DNA of 64,000 nucleotides from Nitrospirota bacterium (lineage in GTDB: Bacteria; Nitrospirota; Thermodesulfovibrionia; Thermodesulfovibrionales; UBA9159). The notes beneath the pieces are model-generated. The model searched no databases and was not told the DNA's origin. It saw nothing but the letters and a program-made list of their open reading frames with translations. The DNA lies in contig JAJYIF010000004.1 of NCBI GenBank assembly GCA_021790195.1, positions 62,001 through 126,000 on the forward strand, in the 5' to 3' direction. Positions 1-7,658 of this stretch are shown one piece after another; the first letter of the stretch is position 1; every line of letters begins with the position of its first letter. Both the position numbers and the translations under genes were made by a program.

Positions 1-2
1 CG

Positions 3-377
3 CCTGCGAAGTACGAGGTCATAAAATCGATGCTTCACGGACATTTTGCCGTAAACTTCTGGGTGTTCGAGGTCCTGATGGGCATGGCGGCGCCGTTTGT
101 TCTTTTTCTCCTGTCGAGATGGAGGAATCTTAATATGATGTTCGTCGCCTCGTCCCTGATGGTCGTCGGCATCTTCTTTATGAGATTCGACCTGGTTATC
201 GCCGGGGAGGCAGTGCCCTCATACTATGAGCTGGGGGTCAAAGAATACAGCCATTTGCTCAGTTATAGCCCGTCCTTCAGCGAGATCATGATCGTGTCGG
301 CTGGAATGGGAATCGTGGCGATGAGCTTCCTCCTGGGCGAGAAAGTTTTCAAAGGTCATAAGACGGAAATTCATTAA
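3..377 (+). CDS. NrfD/PsrC-like membrane subunit, C-terminal part
   Basis: This reading frame is open to the left edge, so only the last ~124 residues are visible. They contain two or three hydrophobic helices and end in a short basic tail. The FW...E...G...P pattern near the beginning matches the last helices of NrfD/PsrC/DsrP-type integral membrane proteins, which exchange electrons with the quinone pool and dock a periplasmic iron-sulfur subunit. The downstream Tat-exported 4x[4Fe-4S] protein supports this, as NrfD and NrfC-type subunits are usually adjacent. The substrate of the complex cannot be told from this fragment. Confidence 0.75.
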   Translation, partial: PAKYEVIKSMLHGHFAVNFWVFEVLMGMAAPFVLFLLSRWRNLNMMFVASSLMVVGIFFMRFDLVIAGEAVPSYYELGVKEYSHLLSYSPSFSEIMIVSAGMGIVAMSFLLGEKVFKGHKTEIH

Positions 378-420
378 GGAACGCTCAGCATACGATATTC
401 ATATAAAAGGAGAAAAAGCG

Positions 421-1176
421 ATGAAGTTCAAGAAAATGGATATTGGAAACCTGAAAGAGGACGGGCGGAAGACGGTTTCCCTTATGGAGCGCCGGGAATT
501 CTTGAAGATAGGCCTTATGATAACAGGGGTCTTTGCCGGAGGAACGGTCCTTTCCCTGGCCTCTAACATGAATAAGGTCTTCGCGTCGAGCGAGGAGTTC
601 AGGAAGAAATACCCGTACAAGCCTCATTACAGCATGGTCATTTTGGAGGGCAGATGCATCGATTGCGAGCGTTGCATGGAAGCCTGCGCGAAGACAAATG
701 ACGTTCCGGACTACGGCTACCGCACCACGATATTGGAGAAAGACGTCCCGGATGCTATAGGGAGAAAAAGGGAATTTATTCCTGTGCTCTGCAACCAGTG
801 CAACAATCCTCCCTGCGTCAGAGCGTGCCCTACAAAGGCAACCTATAAGGACAAGCAGAACGGTATCGTTATGATGCACTACGAGAAATGCATCGGTTGC
901 AAGACATGCGTCCTTGCCTGCCCGTATAATGCGCGTTATTTCAATGAAGAAAAGCACGCAATCGATAAATGCAACTTTTGTTTTGACACGCGTCTCTCGA
1001 AGGGCGAAAAGCTTACGGCGTGCGCCGCTGCGTGTCCCGCAGGCGTGCGCATATTCGGCGACCTCTCCGACAGCGGCAGTGAGGTCTACAACCTGATACA
1101 TCAGCTTGAAAAACCCGTATGGGTAAACCGTCCCGAGGTGGGGGCAAAACCGAACGTATTCTACATGAAGTCATAA
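421..1176 (+). CDS. Tat-exported 4x[4Fe-4S] ferredoxin-like subunit (NrfC/DsrO/HybA type)
   Basis: A 251-residue electron-transfer subunit. Residues 22-28 carry a twin-arginine signal (MERREFLK) before a hydrophobic stretch to about residue 48, so the mature protein is probably periplasmic. Four cysteine groups are visible: C79/82/85/89, C124/127/132/136, C157/160/163/167 and C184/187/201/205, the usual pattern for four [4Fe-4S] clusters. The start has an AAAGGAG ribosome site. It lies 43 bp after the NrfD-like gene and just before a nine-haem cytochrome, so it probably wires the membrane quinone site to that cytochrome. DsrO, NrfC, PsrB, HybA and QrcC are all possible family assignments; sequence alone does not choose. 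Confidence 0.88.
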   Translation: MKFKKMDIGNLKEDGRKTVSLMERREFLKIGLMITGVFAGGTVLSLASNMNKVFASSEEFRKKYPYKPHYSMVILEGRCIDCERCMEACAKTNDVPDYGYRTTILEKDVPDAIGRKREFIPVLCNQCNNPPCVRACPTKATYKDKQNGIVMMHYEKCIGCKTCVLACPYNARYFNEEKHAIDKCNFCFDTRLSKGEKLTACAAACPAGVRIFGDLSDSGSEVYNLIHQLEKPVWVNRPEVGAKPNVFYMKS

Positions 1177-1200
1177 CTCTAAGACTAAGGAAGGATGATT

Positions 1201-2082
1201 ATGAAAAGGCTGATTTTTTTGATCATGCTGGTTGCAGCGGCAGCTGTTCTTTTTGTCCAAAGCGCAAGTATAAACGCTGATGAGGGTGTTTCTCCCGGGG
1301 GAGATATCCTCTATACAAAACCCGTGAAGTCCGTGGTCTTTAGCCATCGCCTTCATGTCGAAGACAAGGGCTTAAGTTGCGATATGTGTCACAGCGGACT
1401 TTTTGATGCATCCGCGTTGAGAGCTCAAGAGAAGGGCGATTTCACAATGGAGTCGCTTTACAAGGGAAAATATTGTGGCGCGTGTCACGACGGCAAAACG
1501 GCCTTTGCGTCGAACACTCAGTGTGCGCGTTGTCACATCGGCGTGAAGGGTTTCAACGCGGCTCAAAAGGGGGGTAACGGGCCGGGCATGGACCTTCAGG
1601 GGCCTAAAGATGCAATTGCGATAGGCGCCGGCGACTCTGCGGTCCGGTTCAGCCATTGGTCTCACACGAAATCAATTAAGTGTGACGGCTGCCATTCGGA
1701 GCTGTTTCCGATGAAAAGGGGGAAAACGACGATTACAATGGGGGCCATTTATCAGGGAAAATTTTGCGGCGCCTGTCACAACGGCAAGAGGGCCTTCCCC
1801 GTCGGTGATTGCGCCAAATGTCACAAGATCATGCCTGCACCGAAGGAAGACCTTGTCTATAAAGTAAAGGATCTGAGCCCGGTAAGATTCAGTCACCAGT
1901 TTCATAGAAATCTTTTCGGGTGCAAAGACTGCCACTCGAAGCCCTTTGCCATGAAGCAGACACCGGGCAGGATGAACATGGACGCAATAAACTCAGGGAA
2001 ATATTGCGGGGCGTGTCACAACGGGAAAAAAGCGTTTTCAGCCGCTGAGTGCACAAAGTGTCATATTGATAGCAAGAGTTAA
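1201..2082 (+). CDS. nonahaem c-type cytochrome, three tandem c7 triheme repeats
   Basis: Secreted cytochrome of about 293 residues. A signal peptide covers the first ~28 residues. Nine CxxCH motifs occur as three groups of three; counting from the alternative upstream ATG at 1195, the first cysteines are at 62/94/110, 163/191/206 and 243/271/287. Each group lies in a ~65-residue repeat that begins FSH-x2-H, contains GK(Y/F)CGACH(N/D)GK and ends in CxxCH, the layout of cytochrome c7 triheme domains. I chose the ATG at 1201 because AAGGAAGG is then correctly spaced; the ATG at 1195 abuts it. It closes the NrfD-FeS operon and is followed by a terminator. Likely role: periplasmic electron carrier or storage between the quinone module and an unknown partner. 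Confidence 0.9.
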   Translation: MKRLIFLIMLVAAAAVLFVQSASINADEGVSPGGDILYTKPVKSVVFSHRLHVEDKGLSCDMCHSGLFDASALRAQEKGDFTMESLYKGKYCGACHDGKTAFASNTQCARCHIGVKGFNAAQKGGNGPGMDLQGPKDAIAIGAGDSAVRFSHWSHTKSIKCDGCHSELFPMKRGKTTITMGAIYQGKFCGACHNGKRAFPVGDCAKCHKIMPAPKEDLVYKVKDLSPVRFSHQFHRNLFGCKDCHSKPFAMKQTPGRMNMDAINSGKYCGACHNGKKAFSAAECTKCHIDSKS

Positions 2083-2096
2083 GAGGCTTCCCGGGA

Positions 2097-2138
2097 AAAG
2101 AAAGGGGAACCGGCATCATTTGCCCGTTCCCCTTTTCT
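2097..2138 (+). terminator. Rho-independent terminator of the NrfD-FeS-cytochrome operon
   Basis: Ten-base-pair stem AAAGGGGAAC / GTTCCCCTTT, extended by a GGC/GCC inner stem around an ATCATTT loop, followed by a T-rich tail. It lies 15 bp after the cytochrome stop codon. Confidence 0.8.
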
Positions 2139-2416
2139 GTTCCCGCAAACTATATAGCCTTGCGTGATGACATGTAACCGTATTTAGGCAAAGATATAAT
2201 GGGACTGATTCTTCCGAACTCAATATAATGAGAGCGCGGAAGAGATCTATATCGGCAGTGAGCAAAAAGAGAAAGAATTCAGCGACTATTCAATCAAGAC
2301 GACCGTCAACCGTCTTTTTTGCAGAGTTTCAAACTTGCTTATCTATATGCTTCGTTATAGTCTAAATAAGGAGGTGAGCTTGGAAAGAGTAGAATGCAAA
2401 AAAGAGGTGAAGAATC
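2139..2416 (+). promoter_or_regulatory. intergenic region with a weak promoter candidate
   Basis: No gene is visible here. The best sigma70-like pair is TTGCTT (2335-2340) and TATAGT (2356-2361) with a short 15-bp spacer. GAGGTG a few bases before the ATG at 2417 is the ribosome site. The rest shows no hairpin or repeat that I can support. Confidence 0.3.
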
Positions 2417-3787
2417 ATGAAAAGCTCGACCTTTTTAGTGGTATTGATGATATTGGCCGGTTTGGTCTTGGTGCCCGCAGTATTATATGCAGAGACTGAC
2501 CAGCAGCAGACGAGCGCGCCTCCCGTATCGCAGCCTTTGGTGCGCGAAGGCACAGTGGCCTTGAAGCTGGCTCTTGCTCTGAACCTTGGCAAGGGAACAA
2601 ATGAGGCCGAAGCGGAAAGTGCACTGAGCGCAGTCGGAATCGCTCCAAAGAACGGGTGGATAGCGGATTATCCTGTGACGCCCGATATAGCGGGAGAACT
2701 TCAGAGCGCGGTGAAAGTGGCTGCGGATTCGAAATACATAAAGATGGGAAAAGATGAGGCGTTGAAGGCCTTTGAGAATGTCATGCTCGCATATGATTTG
2801 CCTGTGAAGCCTTCAGGCAAAGCCGTGGAAGAGGCAAATGCCGGGTCCGGAGCAAGTCCACAGACTTACAACTCTGAGCAACCTTATGGTACCGACGAGT
2901 CTACAATAGTCAACAATTACTATTATGACGAGGGGCCTCCTGTAGTTACCTACTACGCTCCCCCAATCGATTATGCGTATCTCTACACGTGGGTGCCGTA
3001 TCCTTTTTGGTGGTATGATTACTGGTTCCCTGGTTTCTATGTCCTTGGAGATTTTGACATAGATATCGGTCATGGGTATTTTCATCACGACAGAGACTTC
3101 AATCACGATTTCCATCACGATAGGAATTTCGATCATGGTCGGGGAAGAGATCACTTTATCACGAACCATTTCCGCGACCCCAAGACCGGCGCGGTGACAA
3201 GGATCGATCCCGCAACAAGAGCTCACGGCGGGACTTTTCCCGCAAGGGTAAACACTGGCTGGAGCGGCGCTTCAGCACGAAACGGAGCAAGATCGATCTT
3301 CAACCATAGTTTCAATCGTATGAATGTTAATCATGCGGCGTCCGGCTGGAGAGAAAAGGTCGGATCTCCTACCGGTAGCAACTGGAACGTGAACAGAAGT
3401 TCAAACAGAAACTTGAGGAACAGGACACCGGTTTTCCACGGTTCAAACGGAGTCGGCACACATAATACGTTCGGCAATGCAAGACAATATTCGGGAGCCA
3501 GGACCTATGCGCCTTCCGGTGTAAACAGAGTTTATAACACGTATCGCAGCAACACATTCAACGGAGCGGGCGCCACACATGTCTTCCAGCCGAGGACCTT
3601 CGCGCCGAGGACATTTCAGCCCAGGACTTTTGAGCAGAGGACGTTCCAATCAAGGACGTTTCAGCCCCGGACCGGAAGTTCATTCGGCGGCTGGCGAGGA
3701 GGCGCTATAGCACGGTCTTTCGGCGGAGGAGGCGCTCGTTCTTTCGGTGGTTGGCACGGCGGCGGTTCATTCGGCGGAAGGAGATAA
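2417..3787 (+). CDS. secreted His/Tyr/Trp-rich repetitive protein of unknown function
   Basis: 456 residues with a clear signal peptide (about 1-25, ending AVLYAE). Residues ~30-140 look globular and helical. Residues ~165-210 are extremely Tyr/Trp/Pro-rich. About 218-251 is a His/Asp-rich run (HHDRDF, HHDRNF repeats). The last third is Asn/Arg/Gly/Ser-rich, with about five short repeats of the type (P/S)RTFxP at roughly 392-419 and a glycine-rich end. It resembles envelope proteins of low complexity such as those carrying DUF3300, but I do not recognise the family. The His/Asp run could bind metal ions; that is inference. It is transcribed alone, with its own terminator downstream. Confidence 0.75.
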   Translation: MKSSTFLVVLMILAGLVLVPAVLYAETDQQQTSAPPVSQPLVREGTVALKLALALNLGKGTNEAEAESALSAVGIAPKNGWIADYPVTPDIAGELQSAVKVAADSKYIKMGKDEALKAFENVMLAYDLPVKPSGKAVEEANAGSGASPQTYNSEQPYGTDESTIVNNYYYDEGPPVVTYYAPPIDYAYLYTWVPYPFWWYDYWFPGFYVLGDFDIDIGHGYFHHDRDFNHDFHHDRNFDHGRGRDHFITNHFRDPKTGAVTRIDPATRAHGGTFPARVNTGWSGASARNGARSIFNHSFNRMNVNHAASGWREKVGSPTGSNWNVNRSSNRNLRNRTPVFHGSNGVGTHNTFGNARQYSGARTYAPSGVNRVYNTYRSNTFNGAGATHVFQPRTFAPRTFQPRTFEQRTFQSRTFQPRTGSSFGGWRGGAIARSFGGGGARSFGGWHGGGSFGGRR

Positions 3788-3796
3788 GTACAAACT

Positions 3797-3830
3797 AAGG
3801 GAGAGGAAGAGCGCTTCTTCCCCTCCCTTT
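3797..3830 (+). terminator. Rho-independent terminator after the His-rich protein gene
   Basis: Hairpin AAGGGAG / CTCCCTT continued after one mismatch by GGAAGA / TCTTCC around a GCGC-centred loop, followed by TTTC. It starts 9 bp after the stop codon. Confidence 0.7.
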
Positions 3831-3924
3831 CGTGAAAAGCGGTTTTAGATTGTATTGGACATTTTATTCATATGTATTGTTCACGCCCCTTAGTCGCTAT
3901 CCCTGATTTAGAGTATAATTCTAT

Positions 3925-5088
3925 GTGCACTTTCTTTTGTTTTTTTTGCAATGGATTTTCCTTGTCCCGGTTATCGGGGGGTCAGTATTCTCAGTTCTCT
4001 GCGTAGCAGCGTTCTTCCTTTTCAAGGCGCGCTTGTCAGATCCCTCTCGGAAATCTTTCAAGCAGTGGCCGCCTGTTACGGTCCTGAAGCCGGTGTGCGG
4101 GCTTGAAAAGAACCAGAGGGCCAATCTGCGAAGCGCCTGTATGCAGGACTATCCCGACTATCAGGTCTTATTTTCCGCTCAGGACCCAAATGATCCTGTG
4201 ATCCCGCTGCTTGAAGAAATCCGGGAGGAATTCGGGTCCGGGCGGGTCACGATAGTTGTCGAGAGTCTGAATGTCGGGCCTAACGGCAAGATAAACAACC
4301 TCATCGGCGCGTATCCCCATGTGCGGAATGATGTGATTGTGATCAGCGATAGCGATGTATATTTGAGGCCTGATTACTTGAAGACAATCATTGCTCCTCT
4401 GTCTGATCCTGAAGTCGGTTATGTCTGTACTCTTTATAAGACCGTCAGCGCTGACAACTGGTTCGAGAAGATGGAGCTTCTGACTTTTAACGCCGACTTC
4501 ACGCCGAGTTTGGTCTTTGCCCAGGTAACCGGCGCATCGCGGTTTTGTCTTGGCGCATCCCTGGCTTTCAGGCGGTCGTCACTTGAAGAGATTGGGGGAT
4601 TTGAGAGCTTGTCGGACTATTTGGTCGAAGACTATGAGATCGGCCGCCGCATATGGTCGTCGGGTAAGAAACCCGCTCTCGTGCCTTATTTTGTGGAGAT
4701 TACAGTGGACTTCAGCCGCTTTATGCAGTGGTGGAACCATCAGGTTTACTGGGACCAAAATACCAGGGCGGCTCAGCCGGCGGGGTTTTTTGCGAGTGTA
4801 TTGACAAGATCCGTCCCCTTCGCATTTCTATTCGCGCTGTTGCGCCTCTGCGATGTTGTCGGTCTTGAGGTCTTTGTAGTCGCCATTGCCATTCGCATTG
4901 CTGCATCCGGCGCGATCATGTTTTTGGGGATGCGGGATCGTGAGGGTCTGAAAAGCATACCCCTCCTACCTCTGAGAGACATTGCAGCGCTTGTCTCCTG
5001 GTTTCTGTCTTTTACCAAGAGAACCGTTGTATGGCGCGGCGCCGAGTTTATCTTGACAAGAGAAGGACGGCTGATGCCGAAGAAGTGA
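3925..5088 (+). CDS. hpnI: HpnI-like hopanoid glycosyltransferase (GT2/GT21, ceramide glucosyltransferase type)
   Basis: 387 residues: an N-terminal membrane helix (~5-32), a GT-A catalytic domain, and two or three C-terminal hydrophobic segments. Visible catalytic features are DSD at 142-144 (metal-binding DxD), ED at 235-236 and a later QxxxW-like region, in the order known for ceramide glucosyltransferase-like HpnI proteins. HpnI is reported to add N-acetylglucosamine to bacteriohopanetetrol on the way to the cyclitol ether. The nearby hpnJ homologue supports the call. The start is GTG; no Shine-Dalgarno is visible, and a perfect TATAAT lies only 6 bp upstream (3914-3919), so the mRNA may be leaderless. 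No HpnK deacetylase is present in this window. Confidence 0.82.
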   Translation: MHFLLFFLQWIFLVPVIGGSVFSVLCVAAFFLFKARLSDPSRKSFKQWPPVTVLKPVCGLEKNQRANLRSACMQDYPDYQVLFSAQDPNDPVIPLLEEIREEFGSGRVTIVVESLNVGPNGKINNLIGAYPHVRNDVIVISDSDVYLRPDYLKTIIAPLSDPEVGYVCTLYKTVSADNWFEKMELLTFNADFTPSLVFAQVTGASRFCLGASLAFRRSSLEEIGGFESLSDYLVEDYEIGRRIWSSGKKPALVPYFVEITVDFSRFMQWWNHQVYWDQNTRAAQPAGFFASVLTRSVPFAFLFALLRLCDVVGLEVFVVAIAIRIAASGAIMFLGMRDREGLKSIPLLPLRDIAALVSWFLSFTKRTVVWRGAEFILTREGRLMPKK

Positions 5089-5117
5089 TTAGTGACAGTA
5101 CCGACACTGTAAGCCTT

Positions 5118-5190
5118 ACAGTTGCATAAACAATTTTGGCATAGTTGGGCAGGTAGGGCGAAAAAAGCTTTATATGCGACACCTCATATT
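5118..5190 (+). repeat. unknown repeated element, copy 1 (+ orientation)
   Basis: Shares with two other sites (5271-5323 and 42334-42400, both -) the ordered blocks GTTGCA, (C/T/G)GGGCA, then AAAAAA-(G/none)-CTTTAT and TGCGACA. Copies 1 and 3 also share GTTGCATAAACA and CGACACCT. It lies 30 bp after the hpnI stop codon, in the same direction as the gene. No protein is encoded. The 5089-5352 gap otherwise holds only copy 2 and small hairpins. Confidence 0.6.
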
Positions 5191-5270
5191 CGTTAACAGG
5201 AAGATTTGGAGTGTTTATTGGGAACGCACCGGATGTGAAAATCCAGCTTTGATATTCCGACTATGAAATT

Positions 5271-5323
5271 CTGTCGCATTCATAAAGTTTTTTCGGGCGT
5301 CATGCCCAACGGATTGCAACGTC
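5271..5323 (-). repeat. unknown repeated element, copy 2 (- orientation)
   Basis: Inverted relative to copy 1, 80 bp away, and shorter because the TAAACA...TTTT block is absent. Read on the - strand it gives GTTGCA, GTTGGGCATG, CCCGAAAAAACTTTAT and TGCGACAG. It lies downstream of the SMR gene that ends at 5353, again in the same direction as that gene. Confidence 0.6.
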
Positions 5324-5352
5324 AGGGTTAACTGACACCGACACTTACGATG

Positions 5353-5721
5353 TCATTGCAAAGATGTCATGGCAACGCCCATGCAGACGAGCAGTATCCC
5401 CACCCAGCGCTGGAAGCTCACCTTTTCACCAAGGACAAACCTCGCGCCAAACGTGCCGGCGACGTATACCAATGAGGTTGCCGGAAAAACAAAGCTAAGG
5501 TCGGCCCAGGAAAGAACGGCCAGGAAACTGAAAAAATACAGCACAGTAAAGAAAAAGCCGGCCAGGAAATTCTTGTTGCTGACCACTTTTCTCGCATAGA
5601 GGAAAAGCTCTCTCGGCTTTATCGTGGAGACCTCTCCGACCTGCTTCATGCCCTTTGTAAGAAGCACGTCGTGGGCGGAGTCCGCCAAAACTATAATGGC
5701 AATGACTATCGCGGTTTTCAT
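5353..5721 (-). CDS. SMR/EamA-like small membrane transporter, subunit 2
   Basis: 122 residues forming four predicted membrane helices, the size and layout of small multidrug resistance (SMR), EmrE or ArnE/ArnF-type proteins. Residues LTKGM near 21-25 and GEKVSFQRWVGILLV near the C-terminus match the half-EamA pattern. Its start overlaps the stop of the upstream related gene by four bases (ATGA), so the two are probably made together and may form a heterodimer, as paired SMR proteins and ArnE/ArnF do. Because it is the last gene of an operon with hpnJ and a sugar epimerase, a role in moving a lipid-linked sugar or hopanoid across the inner membrane is more likely than drug export; that is inference. 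Confidence 0.75.
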   Translation of the reverse strand: MKTAIVIAIIVLADSAHDVLLTKGMKQVGEVSTIKPRELFLYARKVVSNKNFLAGFFFTVLYFFSFLAVLSWADLSFVFPATSLVYVAGTFGARFVLGEKVSFQRWVGILLVCMGVAMTSLQ

Positions 5722-6179
5722 CTTTCAGGGACAGTCTCCACCCGTTGGTCCTGGCAGGGTGGGAGTGCCTTCTTCCTTTCAGATCGCAAGACAAGTATGA
5801 CCCCCGCAGCAATGAGAAATGTTCCTGTCCAGCGCACCGTCGAAACAGACTCCCCCAGGAAATAATCGGCGAAGGCCACGTTTACGAAAACCTCCGCTGA
5901 TATTACCGGCAGCACGAGACTGAGGTCGGTCCAGGAAAGAGCGGTTGCGAACAAGATATAGAAGGCTATTGACAGGGCGACTCCAATCCAGATCATGGGG
6001 TTCCCCGCTGCCTGAAGCGGGATCGCAGTCAGATCAAGGGCTCCCGCATGTTCGAGGGAGGCGACATATTTCATCCCCTTGCTCAGGAACACATTTCCGG
6101 CAGCCTGCGCCAGCACTGCAAGGGCCAGCACGGCGTAGGTCTTCATCCTGCGCGACCTGGGCTCAGACTGATTCGTCAT
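5718..6179 (-). CDS. SMR/EamA-like small membrane transporter, subunit 1
   Basis: 153 residues: a short polar N-terminus, four hydrophobic helices and a charged C-terminal tail of about 25 residues. The segments LSKGMKY and WTDLSLVLPV match the equivalent positions of the next gene, so the two are diverged paralogues. A second possible start (ATG at 6146, MKTYAV) would remove 11 polar residues; neither has a strong ribosome site. It lies 15 bp after hpnJ. The pairing of two unequal SMR subunits resembles flippase pairs acting on undecaprenyl-phosphate sugars. Confidence 0.75.
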   Translation of the reverse strand: MTNQSEPRSRRMKTYAVLALAVLAQAAGNVFLSKGMKYVASLEHAGALDLTAIPLQAAGNPMIWIGVALSIAFYILFATALSWTDLSLVLPVISAEVFVNVAFADYFLGESVSTVRWTGTFLIAAGVILVLRSERKKALPPCQDQRVETVPER

Positions 6180-6194
6180 CGTAAGTCTTGGGAA

Positions 6195-7658
6195 TTATCC
6201 TGCGGATTGATCGGTCAGAAATCTCTTTCTCTTTGAGCGGAGCTGAAAGAATTCCCTAGCTTCTTTATACAATCTCTTCCGGTCCCGAGCATCGAAGAGG
6301 GCCCGGCGGACTATTCTGAATACAATCCTCGGCCTGAAATAGTAACGGGCGTAAAAGTTTTCGACTGCCTCGACTATCTCCTGTCTCGTAAGGCCGGGAT
6401 ACTGTATGTTCGGCAGCTGGTGTCCAAGCTCGTCCGTCATCTCCGCTGTGGTGAGATAATGGTGCTTTTCCAGGTAATCGTAAAACTCGGTCCCCGGATA
6501 TGGATGTGATATGGACACCTGGATTGTCTCGGGATCGAGCTGCATAGCGAAACGCATTGTTCTTTCGATGCTTTCGCGGGTCTCGCCCGGATGCCCGATC
6601 TGAAAATCTCCGTGGACAGTAAGACCAAGACGTTTGCAATTCTTCATGAAAGCGAGGGCCTGCTCGACCGTCGCGCCTTTCTTGATGTTCTTCAGGACGG
6701 TCGGATCGCCCGACTCAAAGCCGACTATCAGGAGCCTGCAGCCCGCTTCTCTCATCGCCTTAAGTGTCTCATAATCCGCGGTGACTCTTGAGTTGCAGGA
6801 CCATGTGAATTTCAGAGGTTTCAGCTTCCCGCAGATTTCGAGGACCCTCGACTTTTGCCAGGTGAACGTATCGTCGTCAAAAAAGATCTCTCTTGCCTCG
6901 GGAAACAGCTCAAGCGCCTTTCTGACTTCAGCGACGGCGTTGTCGCTGCTGCGTGTCCTCCACTGGTGCCCGCTCATGGTCTGCGGCCACAAACAAAAAG
7001 TGCATTGGGCCGGACAGCCCCTCGAAGTATAAAAAGAGACGTAAGGGTGATGGAGATAGGGTATGTTGTAACGCGTGATATCCAGGTCCCGCTTATAAAT
7101 ATCCACCGCAAACGGAAGGGCGTCGAGATCCAGAAGCGCGGGGCGGTCGGGATTGTGTACGATACCTCCATCTTTTCTGAAGCTGATCCCTGCAATTTCC
7201 TCCATATTCCTGCCCTGCGCAAATTCCGTTACCGAATAGTCGAATTCCTTTCTCGCAACGAAGTCGATGGCCTCAGACGCCTTCAGGCTCTGTTCCGGAC
7301 GTATCGTGACGTGAGGACCGACAAAGGCGATCTTTATGTCCGGTTTCGCAGCCTTCATCATTCCGGCGAGACGGATATCGCTCCTGAACCCCGGCGTACT
7401 GGTGAAGATAACCACGAAATCATATTCCTTTGAGATCGCCACTGTGTCTTCCGGGCTTACGCCGTGAGAAGGTGCATCGAGAAGACGGCTTTCAGCTATC
7501 ATGCCTGCAGGGTAGGCCAGCCAGACAGGATACCAGAAAGAGGTTATTTCACGCGTCGCCTGGTAACGTGAACTTGCGCCTCCATCGAAGTTCTCGAAAG
7601 AAGGAGGATTAAGGAGCAGGGTCTTCATTCCGGATATCTTCTTGACCGGGCAGCTCAT
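6195..7658 (-). CDS. hpnJ: HpnJ-like B12-binding radical SAM enzyme of hopanoid biosynthesis
   Basis: 487 residues. The N-terminus (MKTLLLNPPSFENFDGGA, SRYQATREI) and SFWYP segment are characteristic of HpnJ. Residues ~30-150 form a cobalamin-binding-like domain and C215-x3-C219-x2-C222 is the radical SAM [4Fe-4S] site. HpnJ is linked genetically to formation of the bacteriohopanetetrol cyclitol ether, probably by ring contraction of a hopanoid-bound sugar. I placed the start at the ATG that overlaps the epimerase stop codon (ATGA) and has GGGAG upstream; an internal ATG at 7628 also fits the usual N-terminus. It acts with HpnI (encoded nearby on the opposite strand); the usual HpnK partner is not in this window. 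Confidence 0.88.
   Translation of the reverse strand: MSCPVKKISGMKTLLLNPPSFENFDGGASSRYQATREITSFWYPVWLAYPAGMIAESRLLDAPSHGVSPEDTVAISKEYDFVVIFTSTPGFRSDIRLAGMMKAAKPDIKIAFVGPHVTIRPEQSLKASEAIDFVARKEFDYSVTEFAQGRNMEEIAGISFRKDGGIVHNPDRPALLDLDALPFAVDIYKRDLDITRYNIPYLHHPYVSFYTSRGCPAQCTFCLWPQTMSGHQWRTRSSDNAVAEVRKALELFPEAREIFFDDDTFTWQKSRVLEICGKLKPLKFTWSCNSRVTADYETLKAMREAGCRLLIVGFESGDPTVLKNIKKGATVEQALAFMKNCKRLGLTVHGDFQIGHPGETRESIERTMRFAMQLDPETIQVSISHPYPGTEFYDYLEKHHYLTTAEMTDELGHQLPNIQYPGLTRQEIVEAVENFYARYYFRPRIVFRIVRRALFDARDRKRLYKEAREFFQLRSKRKRFLTDQSAG

Noticed and set aside
2220-2416. An open frame running from the 2.2-kb intergenic region into the His-rich gene in another frame
   Set aside because: There is no start codon near its beginning, no domain, and it ends inside the signal-peptide region of the real gene.
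3592-3672. Regularly spaced AGGAC(G/C)TTTCA-like repeats
   Set aside because: They are in frame and encode RTF repeats of the secreted protein; no spacer variation or length typical of CRISPR.
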